In this document: one piece after another, positions 33,529 through 41,843 of the stretch | How positions within the stretch are numbered: position 1 is the first letter of the stretch | How the letters are laid out: the number at the start of each line of letters is the position of its first letter | Translations under genes and position numbers: made by a program | NCBI GenBank assembly: GCA_029237695.1 | Contig: CM055274.1 | Span: forward strand, 14,683,505-14,747,504 | From: Conchocele bisecta | Lineage: Eukaryota > Mollusca > Bivalvia > Lucinida > Thyasiridae | Direction of reading: 5' to 3' | Length of the DNA stretch: 64,000 nucleotides | Notes under the pieces: model-generated | Database searches by the model: none | What the model saw: only the letters and a program-made list of their open reading frames with translations | Told to the model about the DNA's origin: nothing

Positions 33529-33585
33529 GTTTACTGATTTCATAAAAAACGAGGCTATGCCTCGTTTTTTATGAAATCAGTAAAC
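33529..33585. repeat. Perfect 27-bp stem hairpin
   Basis: GTTTACTGATTTCATAAAAA continuing to ACGAGGC pairs perfectly with its reverse complement across the loop TAT. The perfect match suggests a recent hairpin element or a templated inverted duplication. Confidence 0.85.
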
Positions 33586-34195
33586 TAGTTTAATAACTTT
33601 CATATTAAATCAACACAAATGTTAGATCATAGTCATTGCATAAGAACAGCACAATGCGTTGAAGGTGTAATGACCACCTAGCGTATATTCTCATTTGCAT
33701 ATTTATTACACTAGTGTACTATGATATTTATTACACCTTTACATACGGTTCAATGAAAATCGAGCAACGAACACATCCCATATCAGCACGGGTTACGTGC
33801 AGTCGGATCAGTGGGTACACTGGTCAGTATTACATTTAAAAAGAATTCACAAACGACCAGTTTCAACTACTCTGCCATAAATGAATACTATGCAATATGT
33901 ACATAAGTGTAAGCTGCAATATGATATGCCTATATAGCAGTTTTCTCCTAGGCAGAAGCAGTGAATCAGTTTAACTCAACGTCTAATTGATTTTTGCTGT
34001 AGCATAATGGAGATGCGGTAGCCTTTTCAATTTTAATTACAAAGTTAAACGCAATCTCTACTGTTTACAATGCCATGTTTGTGTGAATAGCTGTCAACTT
34101 TTCAGCACGCGTTTATGGATAGTAGCGTATCGCATGGCACTATGTCAGACCTGAGGAGTGAATGTTACTCGATATGTGTTTTCATCAGGCTATAT
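33586..34195. other. Nothing recognised
   Basis: AT-rich; no gene or clear element. Confidence 0.35.
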
Positions 34196-34199
34196 TCTG

Positions 34200-34490
34200 C
34201 AAAGGAGATTATGAATCGCATGCATTGTATGAAAAAGTAATGTGATTTTCTACCTACTTGATGTGCGATTTCTCATGAAACATATTTACAAAATTTACGA
34301 TATTTTCCGTACATGACGTCGACAGTTTTCGAAATGTTCAGAGCAAATACGGAATATAATTACACATTTGCCATGTTAATGTTGTTAACTTTCGATGTCA
34401 TTTACAGAAAATGTCACAGAAATAGTTTTCAGGAAAAATCGCAAATCTCGTTATGTACAAAAGCACATAGTGTGTTGCATGTGCTCAATT
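34200..34490. repeat. MITE family D, diverged copy
   Basis: Inverted words TTACAAAATTTACGATATTT, AAATACGGAATATAAT and TTATGTACAAAAGCACAT follow the family D order. A further small inverted pair follows at 34535-34575 (ATTGTGTTTGATGTCAC and GTGACATCAAACACAAT). Confidence 0.5.
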
Positions 34491-34666
34491 CTTACAACTG
34501 CATCGTATGGTACGACGTTCGAACGTTCCGTCAAATTGTGTTTGATGTCACACGTGACATCAAACACAATTTGATGGAATGTTCAACTATCTCATCAGAC
34601 ACAATACGCCTGTATCATACAATTCGCTATAAAATAAGTGCAGATCTGAACGACCTATGGATTAAT

Positions 34667-35514
34667 GGCACATGCCCTCTCAGTAAGCACAAACTGTTCT
34701 TTATAGAAATTAAATAAGTGTATAATTGTGTCACTATTCCACCAGTTCTAAAAATTACAAGTGCCCGCTATACAGAACAGAACAGAACTTACCCTTTATT
34801 TAGACATCAATCTCAGACCACGCAGTGATATTATAGGAATGAATGGCCTTTTTGTGGAATTTATCGGGGTATAAACTTGGAAAAGTCGCGGGAATACTGG
34901 ACGAAGGCCATTCATTCCTTATAATTCCAGCATTTGAAATAAATTCATCAAGAAAATGTGTTTATTTCCGTTTTCTTCAGAATTATTTTAACTGCGCCTG
35001 ACGGTTACGGAAAGTAGTTCGGCATGGGAGTTTACTGGGATATAAATTTTGGACAGAGACATGCTACGGACCAATCAAATGTTAGGGAATTGTGTAAATA
35101 TTTTTGTGCTGGAATTATTAAGTAATATTTATTTTACTGATAGTGACTCGCGGTGGTATCAGGATATTTTTATATGCAAATGAGGCATGATCTTTTTTAA
35201 TTATGTATACAAAGAAAATACGTCACCTGAAAAGAATAATATTGTTCACAGATTATAAAGTATGATCATTGCACATCAAAAATTAAATACAGAGAATAAA
35301 TAAAGTCCGTTTAAATGTTTTAAGGAAACACGGTTATCGCCCCTGATATCAGTGTGGAAATTTACGTCTGATATAAAATGTATAATAATGTATAATAATG
35401 CCAGTCAATACGTGGGATAATGGTGAATGGATGTTTATTTTATCAGAAAAAGTCTCAGATGATGTCTCTGATATAAAGAACATGTTGTGCCTACTGAGTG
35501 GGCATGTGCCTTTA
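34667..35514. repeat. MITE family C interrupted by family N
   Basis: Family C termini GGCACATGCCCTCTCAGTAA and CTACTGAGTGGGCATGTGCC. At about 34828-35122 the body is broken by family N (TATAGGAATGAATGGCC to GCTGGAATTATTA), a copy deleted within its palindrome. Confidence 0.72.
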
Positions 35515-35739
35515 AATGTTATCAGCAATATAACAGAAAATGACGCAAACTGAGAGCTTAGTTCAAAAGATACAAATGGACTGTTTAAACATCCTTTGAA
35601 ATACCACATACCGGACACGTGGACTATGGGCGATGATTTATGTTCATGCTAGAGTATAATATCGGTGTTTGAAGTGATATCTGGTAGAAACAATAACCAT
35701 GATGGACACGAGTACATACGCTGGACAATACCAGTCGCG

Positions 35740-36265
35740 GAAACGGCTCATGAAGCGAGTGCATGAGGTACGGTACATAGATAATAGTAGGTTAGTGCCG
35801 TGAATGGGAAAAAATATCTGGCAAGGCTCAGGAAACGGAAAATATAATTTCTTTATTTCTCATCAGAAGTATATGTAGTGACCACCATTTGAACCGTCTC
35901 GCCGAGACGGTTCAAATGAGTGGTCACAACATATACTTTGGTTCAGAAATAAGGAAAATAGATAGAGAATAGTAGGTTAGTGCCGTGAATGGGAAAGAAT
36001 ATCTGGCAAGGCTCAGGAAACGGGATGGGCGAGGCTCTGCCGAGCACATCCCGTTTCCATGCCGCGACAGATATAGTTTTCCATTCACGGCACTAACCTA
36101 CTATTCTATTTATCCCGTCAACACCTACAAATGGCTGTAAAATGCAAAAATAGTATTGACTGGATATCAAAAATGTTGCACGGCAGCGTGTTTCACGGCA
36201 CATACGCACTGTGTTGACGGGATAAACGGCTCATGAAGCGAGTGCATGAGGTACGGTACATTTAT
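35740..36265. repeat. Nested palindromic elements between 37-bp direct repeats
   Basis: AAACGGCTCATGAAGCGAGT and the following GCATGAGGTACGGTACAT occur at 35741-35778 and again at 36227-36262. Between them a hairpin (GTAGGTTAGTGCCGTGAATG and its complement near 36084-36105) contains a second copy of its own left part and another hairpin at 35868-35942 (GAACCGTCTCGCCGAGACGG). A hairpin with GTAACCGGCGCAAAT and GCGCCGGTTAC follows at 36416-36455. Confidence 0.6.
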
Positions 36266-36558
36266 ATGTAGTTGGACGTGTCAATGGAAATCTGATTGCA
36301 CCACTAGTGCTGCGAGTTGCGCCGGTGTAAAATGGTTCACGTCGAAAGATGCACCTGTTTCCTAACCAGATGTCAACCCGTGATATTTATGGATATGGCA
36401 TAAACGCTTGTTTCTTCTAGTAACCGGCGCAAATTTATTGCGCCGGTTACTAGACGACAATGTGTTTATGCAGTATAGTCAGCATGTAGTTGAATGGGAT
36501 TCGTCAGGAATCCGGCCCCTATTTCGACGTGAAACAGTTTACCCCGGCGCGGAATGCA

Positions 36559-36563
36559 GCACC
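36559..36563. repeat. 5-bp target-site duplication, left
   Basis: GCACC abuts the left end of the palindrome; the same five bases abut its right end at 41478-41482. Five bases can match by chance (about 1 in 1000), but the match is exactly at both symmetric ends. Confidence 0.6.
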
Positions 36564-36839
36564 AGTAGTATATAGGGAGTCAAAATGATACCACCAAAGG
36601 TGGGAAGCGTTATTAACCCTCGTTACAGCTCCCAACAGTATCGAAAAAACGTGTTTTTGGCCAATAATATAAACTAGCCACCAACACTGAAATATTTTTA
36701 AACCTCGAAACCGTCTCGTTGTACGCCCACCATACATAGCGAAAAAAAATTAAAATCGAGATCGAAATCCATGGCTTCGAAAAATCCAACGAACAAAAGT
36801 ACTCCCCAGCACCCTCGAAAAACCAGGTTTTTTGCATAG

Positions 36840-37325
36840 AGAAGAGCAGAATGATACCACCAGAGGTGGCACCGTTTTCACCACCATACAACACTCCCAA
36901 CACCCACGAAAAATCGGGAACGGATTTTAGAAAAACCCAAATACATCGAACTACAACGAACTACAGACACTACAACCAACACAGACGAACGACAGATAGA
37001 CTTGTCGTGGCCTCCCAAGAGGCAAACAGAAATGATACCACCCATTTGTGTATTTGGAAACAGAAATGATACCACCCATTTGTGTATTTGGACACATTTG
37101 GGAAAATCTTAATAAACAAAAGTACTCACCAGCACCCTCGAAAAACAGGCTTTTTTGTGGAGAAAATCAGAATGATACCACCAGAGGTGGCACCGTTTCC
37201 ACCACCACACGACACTCCCAACACCCACGAAAAATCGGGAACGGATTTCCGAAAAACCCAAATACATCGAACTACAACAAACTACAGACACTACAACCAA
37301 CACAGACGAACGATAGATAGAACTG
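36840..37325 (-). repeat. Tandem pair of about 300-bp units, left arm
   Basis: The unit containing ACACTCCCAACACCCACGAA, TCGGGAACGGATTT and ACAACCAACACAGACGAACG occurs twice, at 36850-37010 and 37171-37325, each headed by AATGATACCACCAGAGG. It is mirrored in the right arm at 40730-41205. No open frame of note; likely terminal or regulatory sequence of the element. Confidence 0.75.
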
Positions 37326-37354
37326 CGTACGAGAACAATCTCGTTCTACTATTT

Positions 37355-37677
37355 CTTCTGGTGTAGCTCTCGGAAGCAGGACTCCGCTATTTTTCTTTTA
37401 AGTTTTTCTGTCTCTAGGGACGCCTGTAGTTCCACAACCTGGCTTTCTAGTTCGACAACCCGGCTTTCTAGTTCGGCAGTCTGGAGTTGTGTTCTCGAGG
37501 GTGCGGTACACCGTTTCTGTTTGTGTCTGCAAAGCGTCTGGGAACTGGAGAAATGTTTTCCACAACCTTCGCACAGGAATGCAGGAGTACTGCATCTCGT
37601 CTTTCTCCCGATGTGCCGTTGCAAGTTGGCCTTCTTGGCAAAAAGTTCTACCACACGTTTCGCACTCCATTTCCCAA
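37355..37677 (-). pseudogene. C2HC zinc-finger coiled-coil protein, left copy, frameshifted
   Basis: Reverse-complement twin of the intact gene at 40375-40695. A run of A in this copy has one extra base (near 37640), so the ATG-started frame leaves the zinc-finger frame after about ten codons. The rest of the frame, both finger halves and the coiled coil, is still open. It may be a true decay event or an assembly error, since the other arm is intact. Confidence 0.8.
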
Positions 37678-38062
37678 TAATATTTTTATGTTCAAATGGG
37701 AAAATCACAAGAATTTTTTGTCTCCCAAGAGGCAAACAAAAATGATACCACCCAATTGTCCACATTCGGACTTTTGGGAAAAGTGTAGAAAAAATTTGTC
37801 TCCCAAGAGGCAAACAAAAATGATACCACCCAATTGTCCACATTTGGACTTTTGGAAAGTCGAAGAAAAATCGTCTCCCAAGAGCAAAACAAAAATGATA
37901 CCACCCAATTGTCCACATTTGGACTTTTGAAAAAAGTGTAGAAAAAATTCGTCTCCCAAGAGGCAAACAAAATCTAGACCACATCGAAAAACAGAAAACC
38001 TCTCCCAAAGGAGGTAGAAAGACAACTCGGAACAGGAAAGACAACTCGGTACACCAAAATGG

Positions 38063-38773
38063 CTACTCCATGTAGAACGGGTCGCGACTACCAGAGTGCT
38101 GGTGTACGTAGTCGCTAGTTTTGGTTTTTTCCTTCGGTGTACCGGACTGTTTTGTGGAGTGCACGAACTGGGCGTCGGGGTCTGTTTTGTTCTTCCAGAG
38201 TCTACAAGACTCTAGGGACACGAATGGGAACAGTGGTCTGCAGACCGCGTACGCCGCCACAGAGACCCCCAGCCACCACTTCGCATTCTCTACGGTTTTC
38301 CAGATGTCGTGCACCTCCCACCCGGATTCCGTCTGGCACTCTTCTTCCTCCGGACACTCGTCTTTCTCCGGACACTCGTCTTCCTCCAGGTCGTCTTTCT
38401 TCGGATCGTTGGAAATTGCATCCAACAGTCTGCGTTCCAGTGTATCCAACCGGTTCTCCAAACGTCTCTCCATGTCGGACAGGCGCGTCGATTCTTCGAA
38501 CGATCTGGTATCTTCTAGTAGATCCGTGGGGAACTCGGTGGGGCCCGCAAAACCAGGCGCGGTCACCCTGTGTTCTACGGGGGTAGGGGTTTCTTGTTCT
38601 TCTGGGGTTTTTTCTTTGGGCTTTGTACTACGCTCTACATCGGCATCGTCCCAGATTTTTCGAAGTCTACCACTACCGATCCCGTACTTCTTCTTTGTTT
38701 CGTCGGCTGTTGTCTTCCCGCGGGTGGAAATAATTTCTCGAATATTTTTCGGAGACAAGTAGGTTTTTGGCAT
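38063..38773 (-). CDS. HTH, coiled-coil, membrane-anchored virus-like protein, left copy
   Basis: Frame of 236 codons, twin of 39274-39981 with one extra Lys (KEKTPEEQ against KETPEEQ) and a substitution close to the C-terminus. Described fully at the right copy. Intact ATG to stop. It faces away from the palindrome centre. Confidence 0.7.
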   Translation of the reverse strand: MPKTYLSPKNIREIISTRGKTTADETKKKYGIGSGRLRKIWDDADVERSTKPKEKTPEEQETPTPVEHRVTAPGFAGPTEFPTDLLEDTRSFEESTRLSDMERRLENRLDTLERRLLDAISNDPKKDDLEEDECPEKDECPEEEECQTESGWEVHDIWKTVENAKWWLGVSVAAYAVCRPLFPFVSLESCRLWKNKTDPDAQFVHSTKQSGTPKEKTKTSDYVHQHSGSRDPFYME

Positions 38774-38813
38774 GTTTGCAAACGTTTCTATCTAGAGGGG
38801 GCATTTGTCCAAC
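38774..38813. promoter_or_regulatory. 40-bp divergent intergenic region, left arm
   Basis: Separates ATG of the HTH gene (minus, 38773) from ATG of the small hydrophobic gene (plus, 38814). Contains TTTGCAAACG and TATCTAGAGG. Such compact head-to-head spacing is usual in DNA viruses and unlike the host region. Confidence 0.45.
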
Positions 38814-39002
38814 ATGGAATTCCCAAATCGTTCGAAATGGTCGAAATACTTGTTCGCGGTGCTCGGATTGCTCGGATTGCGCACCAGTGTGCTCGGTTTG
38901 CTCACCAAATTGCTCGGATTACTCGCCAGGAAATCCAGTCCGCTCGGGAAGGTCGAAATGCCTGCTCGCGATTCCCAGGGGGCTCGGGCTCTCCATTTCT
39001 AG
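38814..39002 (+). CDS. Small hydrophobic protein, truncated at palindrome centre (left copy)
   Basis: ATG at 38814. The 61 codons inside the arm encode MEFPNRSKWSKYLFAVLGLL and a Leu-rich stretch (residues 12-37, LGLL repeated three times) likely to be one membrane segment, then a basic tail. The arm ends exactly after codon 61 (38996) and the spacer adds one residue and a stop. The parent gene was probably longer. The GCTCGG-rich DNA encodes the LGLL repeats. Confidence 0.5.
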   Translation: MEFPNRSKWSKYLFAVLGLLGLRTSVLGLLTKLLGLLARKSSPLGKVEMPARDSQGARALHF

Positions 39003-39050
39003 CCAAAAAGGATAGCAAAAATAGAAATTCTGGGAAGCAAACTGAGCACC
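38997..39050. other. 54-bp asymmetric spacer at the palindrome centre
   Basis: The only unpaired part of the element. It contains AGCAAAAATAGAAATTC. Read on the minus strand it is an open run of exactly 18 codons continuing the hydrophobic gene of the right arm, so it may be genuine parental sequence from just past the left-arm breakpoint. Confidence 0.7.
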
Positions 39051-39233
39051 ATGGAGAGCCCGAGCCCCCTGGGAATCGCGAGCAGGCATTTCGACCTTCC
39101 CGAGCGGACTGGATTTCCTGGCGAGTAATCCGAGCAATTTGGTGAGCAAACCGAGCACACTGGTGCGCAATCCGAGCAATCCGAGCACCGCGAACAAGTA
39201 TTTCGACCATTTCGAACGATTTGGGAATTCCAT
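39051..39233 (-). CDS. Small hydrophobic protein, truncated at palindrome centre (right copy)
   Basis: ATG at 39233 on the minus strand; same 61 codons as the left copy. The frame stays open through the spacer and then into the antisense of the other arm, to 38919, where the encoded sequence is an artefact of the inversion. One predicted membrane segment, no recognised family. Confidence 0.5.
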
Positions 39234-39273
39234 GTTGGACAAATGCCCCCTCTAGATAGAAACGTTTGCAAAC
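39234..39273. promoter_or_regulatory. 40-bp divergent intergenic region, right arm
   Basis: Mirror of 38774-38813, between the small hydrophobic gene (minus) and the HTH gene (plus). Confidence 0.45.
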
Positions 39274-39981
39274 ATGCCAAAAACCTACTTGTCTCCGAAA
39301 AATATTCGAGAAATTATTTCCACCCGCGGGAAGACAACAGCCGACGAAACAAAGAAGAAGTACGGGATCGGTAGTGGTAGACTTCGAAAAATCTGGGACG
39401 ATGCCGATGTAGAGCGTAGTACAAAGCCCAAAGAAACCCCAGAAGAACAAGAAACCCCTACCCCCGTAGAACACAGGGTGACCGCGCCTGGTTTTGCGGG
39501 CCCCACCGAGTTCCCCACGGATCTACTAGAAGATACCAGATCGTTCGAAGAATCGACGCGCCTGTCCGACATGGAGAGACGTTTGGAGAACCGGTTGGAT
39601 ACACTGGAACGCAGACTGTTGGATGCAATTTCCAACGATCCGAAGAAAGACGACCTGGAGGAAGACGAGTGTCCGGAGAAAGACGAGTGTCCGGAGGAAG
39701 AAGAGTGCCAGACGGAATCCGGGTGGGAGGTGCACGACATCTGGAAAACCGTAGAGAATGCGAAGTGGTGGCTGGGGGTCTCTGTGGCGGCGTACGCGGT
39801 CTGCAGACCACTGTTCCCATTCGTGTCCCTAGAGTCTTGTAGACTCTGGAAGAACAAAACAGACCCCGACGCCCAGTTCGTGCACTCCACAAAACAGTCC
39901 GGTACACCGAAGGAAAAAACCAAAACTAGCGACTACGTACACCAGCACTCTGGTAGTCGCGACCTGTTCTACATGGAGTAG
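39274..39981 (+). CDS. HTH, coiled-coil, membrane-anchored virus-like protein, right copy
   Basis: 235 residues, ATG to TAG. Residues 6-45 (LSPKNIREII, then DETKKKYGIGSGRLRKIW) look like a helix-turn-helix of the resolvase/terminase-small-subunit type: helix, turn, KYGIGSGRL recognition helix. Residues 50-95 are Pro/Thr-rich and flexible. Residues 98-119 (MERRLENRLDTLERRLLDAI) form a coiled coil. Residues 127-147 are acidic with a repeated DECPE/EEECQ Cys motif. Residues 165-186 (WWLGVSVAAYAVCRPLFPFV) are hydrophobic and probably membrane-spanning; the tail is basic. I recognise no family; the layout suggests a DNA-binding or virion membrane protein. It is preceded by a 40-bp divergent spacer and followed by an array of boxes ahead of the zinc-finger gene. 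Confidence 0.75.
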   Translation: MPKTYLSPKNIREIISTRGKTTADETKKKYGIGSGRLRKIWDDADVERSTKPKETPEEQETPTPVEHRVTAPGFAGPTEFPTDLLEDTRSFEESTRLSDMERRLENRLDTLERRLLDAISNDPKKDDLEEDECPEKDECPEEEECQTESGWEVHDIWKTVENAKWWLGVSVAAYAVCRPLFPFVSLESCRLWKNKTDPDAQFVHSTKQSGTPKEKTKTSDYVHQHSGSRDLFYME

Positions 39982-40078
39982 CCATTTTGGTGTACCGAGT
40001 TGTCTTTCCTGTTCCGAGTTGTCTTTCTACCTCCTTTGGGAGAGGTTTTCTGTTTTTCGATGTGGTCTAGATTTTGTT

Positions 40079-40330
40079 TGCCTCTTGGGAGACGAATTTT
40101 TTCTACACTTTTTTCAAAAGTCCAAATGTGGACAATTGGGTGGTATCATTTTTGTTTTGCTCTTGGGAGACGATTTTTCTTCGACTTTCCCAAAAGTCCA
40201 AATGTGGACAATTGGGTGGTATCATTTTTGTTTGCCTCTTGGGAGACAAATTTTTTCTACACTTTTCCCAAAAGTCCGAATGTGGACAATTGGGTGGTAT
40301 CATTTTTGTTTGCCTCTTGGGAGACAAAAA
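40079..40330 (+). repeat. 79-bp direct repeats between the HTH and zinc-finger genes
   Basis: Three full units and a partial fourth: GCCTCTTGGGAGAC, a T-rich stretch with TACACTTTT, CAAAAGTCCAAATGTGGACA, then ATTGGGTGGTATCATTTTTG. Mirrored at 37700-37965. Each unit carries the AATGATACCACC box (as GGTGGTATCATT). Placement just upstream of a gene suggests a promoter or replication role (inference). Confidence 0.8.
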
Positions 40331-40374
40331 ATTCTTGTGATTTTCCCATTTGAACATAAAAATATTATTGGGAA

Positions 40375-40695
40375 ATGGAGTGCGAAACGTGTGGTAGAAC
40401 TTTTGCCAAGAAGGCCAACTTGCAACGGCACATCGGGAGAAAGACGAGATGCAGTACTCCTGCATTCCTGTGCGAAGGTTGTGGAAAACATTTCTCCAGT
40501 TCCCAGACGCTTTGCAGACACAAACAGAAACGGTGTACCGCACCCTCGAGAACACAACTCCAGACTGCCGAACTAGAAAGCCGGGTTGTCGAACTAGAAA
40601 GCCAGGTTGCGGAACTACAGGCGTCCCTAGAGACAGAAAAACGTAAAAGAAAAATAGCGGAGTCCTGCTTCCGAGAGCTACACCAGAAGAAATAG
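40375..40695 (+). CDS. C2HC zinc-finger coiled-coil virus-like protein
   Basis: 106 residues, ATG to TAG, intact. Residues 3-26 form CxxC-x12-H-x6-C (METCGRTF context, NLQRHIGRKTRC) and residues 33-54 form CxxC-x12-H-x4-C (CEGCGKHF, LCRHKQKRC), two C2HC variants of the classical finger. Residues 63-100 are a coiled coil (AELESRVVELESQVAELQ), so it probably dimerises. Short finger proteins of this kind occur in many large DNA viruses and Polinton-like elements; a DNA-binding regulator is the likely role, inferred. It sits last in the arm, 393 bp after the HTH gene, with the 79-bp repeats between. Confidence 0.75.
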   Translation: MECETCGRTFAKKANLQRHIGRKTRCSTPAFLCEGCGKHFSSSQTLCRHKQKRCTAPSRTQLQTAELESRVVELESQVAELQASLETEKRKRKIAESCFRELHQKK

Positions 40696-40729
40696 TAGAA
40701 CGAGATTGTTCTCGTACGCAGTTCTATCT

Positions 40730-41205
40730 ATCGTTCGTCTGTGTTGGTTGTAGTGTCTGTAGTTTGTTGTAGTTCGATGTATTTGGGTTTTTCGGAAATC
40801 CGTTCCCGATTTTTCGTGGGTGTTGGGAGTGTCGTGTGGTGGTGGAAACGGTGCCACCTCTGGTGGTATCATTCTGATTTTCTCCACAAAAAAGCCTGTT
40901 TTTCGAGGGTGCTGGTGAGTACTTTTGTTTATTAGATTTTCCCAAATGTGTCCAAATACACAAATGGGTGGTATCATTTCTGTTTCCAAATACACAAATG
41001 GGTGGTATCATTTCTGTTTGCCTCTTGGGAGGCCACGACAAGTCTATCTGTCGTTCGTCTGTGTTGGTTGTAGTGTCTGTAGTTCGTTGTAGTTCGATGT
41101 ATTTGGGTTTTTCTAAAATCCGTTCCCGATTTTTCGTGGGTGTTGGGAGTGTTGTATGGTGGTGAAAACGGTGCCACCTCTGGTGGTCATTCTGCTCTTC
41201 TCTAT
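40730..41205 (+). repeat. Tandem pair of about 300-bp units, right arm
   Basis: Mirror of 36840-37325: GTGTTGGTTGTAGTGTCTGT and TTTTTCGTGGGTGTTGGGAG each occur twice, with GGTGGTATCATT boxes between units (40966-41020). Confidence 0.75.
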
Positions 41206-41477
41206 GCAAAAAACCTGGTTTTTCGAGGGTGCTGGGGAGTACTTTTGTTCGTTGGATTTTTCGAAGCCATGGATTTCGATCTCGATTTTAATTTTTTTTC
41301 GCTATGTATGGTGGGCGTACAACGAGACGGTTTCGAGGTTTAAAAATATTTCAGTGTTGGTGGCTAGTTTATATTATTGGCCAAAAACACGTTTTTTCGA
41401 TACTGTTGGGAGCTGTAACGAGGGTTAATAACGCTTCCCACCTTTGGTGGTATCATTTTGACTCCCTATATACTACT

Positions 41478-41482
41478 GCACC
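41478..41482. repeat. 5-bp target-site duplication, right
   Basis: GCACC, matching 36559-36563. Confidence 0.6.
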
Positions 41483-41526
41483 AGCGAGACCATGGGGATA
41501 ATTTAGTTACAATTGCGGAGAGCTCT

Positions 41527-41770
41527 GGGCGCCGTTTCACTAAACTTCGTACGACTAAATTGTTCGTAAGTGCAAACTTATGATAGTCTGTAAATTTCAC
41601 ATTAACAAAGTTTTCTTGTAAACGATTATTGAATTTACATTTATTGAGCATAGGCTGCATATGCAGCCTATGCTCAATAAATGTAAATCCATCAATTTAA
41701 ATTTACAGACGATCCTAAATGTGCACTTACGAATATATTAGTGTAAGGGTTTTAGTGAAACGGGCCCCTG
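41527..41770. repeat. MITE family B copy
   Basis: GCCGTTTCACTAAACTTCGT to TTTAGTGAAACGGGCCCC, with the GCATAGGCTGCATATGCAGC palindrome at the centre. Confidence 0.82.
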
Positions 41771-41843
41771 GGATGTTCGTGGCAATTAGGTCTGGTTCAT
41801 GTATTGGTCAGTTGCCGCAATTGTGAATCCGCATAAGGATCCA

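Larger units (their letters stand above)
36564..38996 (-). repeat. Left arm of the palindrome
   Basis: 2433 bp. Differs from the right arm by a handful of changes: one extra base in the zinc-finger gene, three extra bases in the HTH gene (one extra Lys codon), one missing base near 37855, one extra near 37110, two extra near 36855, and a few substitutions such as that at 38079-38081. Confidence 0.9.
36564..41477. mobile_element. 4.9-kb palindromic virus-like element (Polinton/Maverick-like, inferred)
   Basis: Left arm 36564-38996 and right arm 39051-41477 are about 99.5% identical reverse complements around a 54-bp spacer. Ends are AGTAGTATATAGGG and its complement, flanked by GCACC direct repeats. 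Each arm carries, from the centre outward: a divergent pair of genes sharing a 40-bp intergenic space, then a zinc-finger gene, then about 780 bp of non-coding repeats. Polintons are known for 5'-AG termini, 5-6-bp TSDs and long TIRs with viral genes, and these features are seen here. No integrase, DNA polymerase B, ATPase or capsid gene is present, so assignment is inferred; another integrating dsDNA virus is possible. GC content is visibly higher than the surroundings. Confidence 0.72.
39051..41477 (+). repeat. Right arm of the palindrome
   Basis: 2427 bp, reverse complement of the left arm. Its two outward genes are both intact, so this arm is the better reference for the gene content. A two-base deletion near 41187 changes one of the AATGATACCACC boxes. 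Confidence 0.9.

Noticed and set aside
34313..34717. 134-codon frame
   Set aside because: It spans two MITEs (families D and C) and is a composite of repeat sequence.
37349..38044. 231-codon minus-strand frame reading through 79-bp repeats into the zinc-finger gene
   Set aside because: The upstream half is translation of the box repeats, joined to the finger region only by the one-base insertion in this arm.
38121..38762. 213-codon plus-strand frame, and its mirror at 39285-39923
   Set aside because: It is antisense to the HTH gene; the HTH strand has the sensible domain layout, the antisense is Ser-rich and low in structure.
38570..39474. Long frames running across the palindrome centre on both strands
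   Set aside because: They read one arm and then its antisense; only the first 61 codons from 38814 or 39233 are plausible.
36559..41482. The palindrome as a pure assembly artefact
   Set aside because: Not excluded, but the arms differ by several indels and substitutions, the spacer is unique and a direct repeat lies exactly at both ends, all of which fit a real insertion better.
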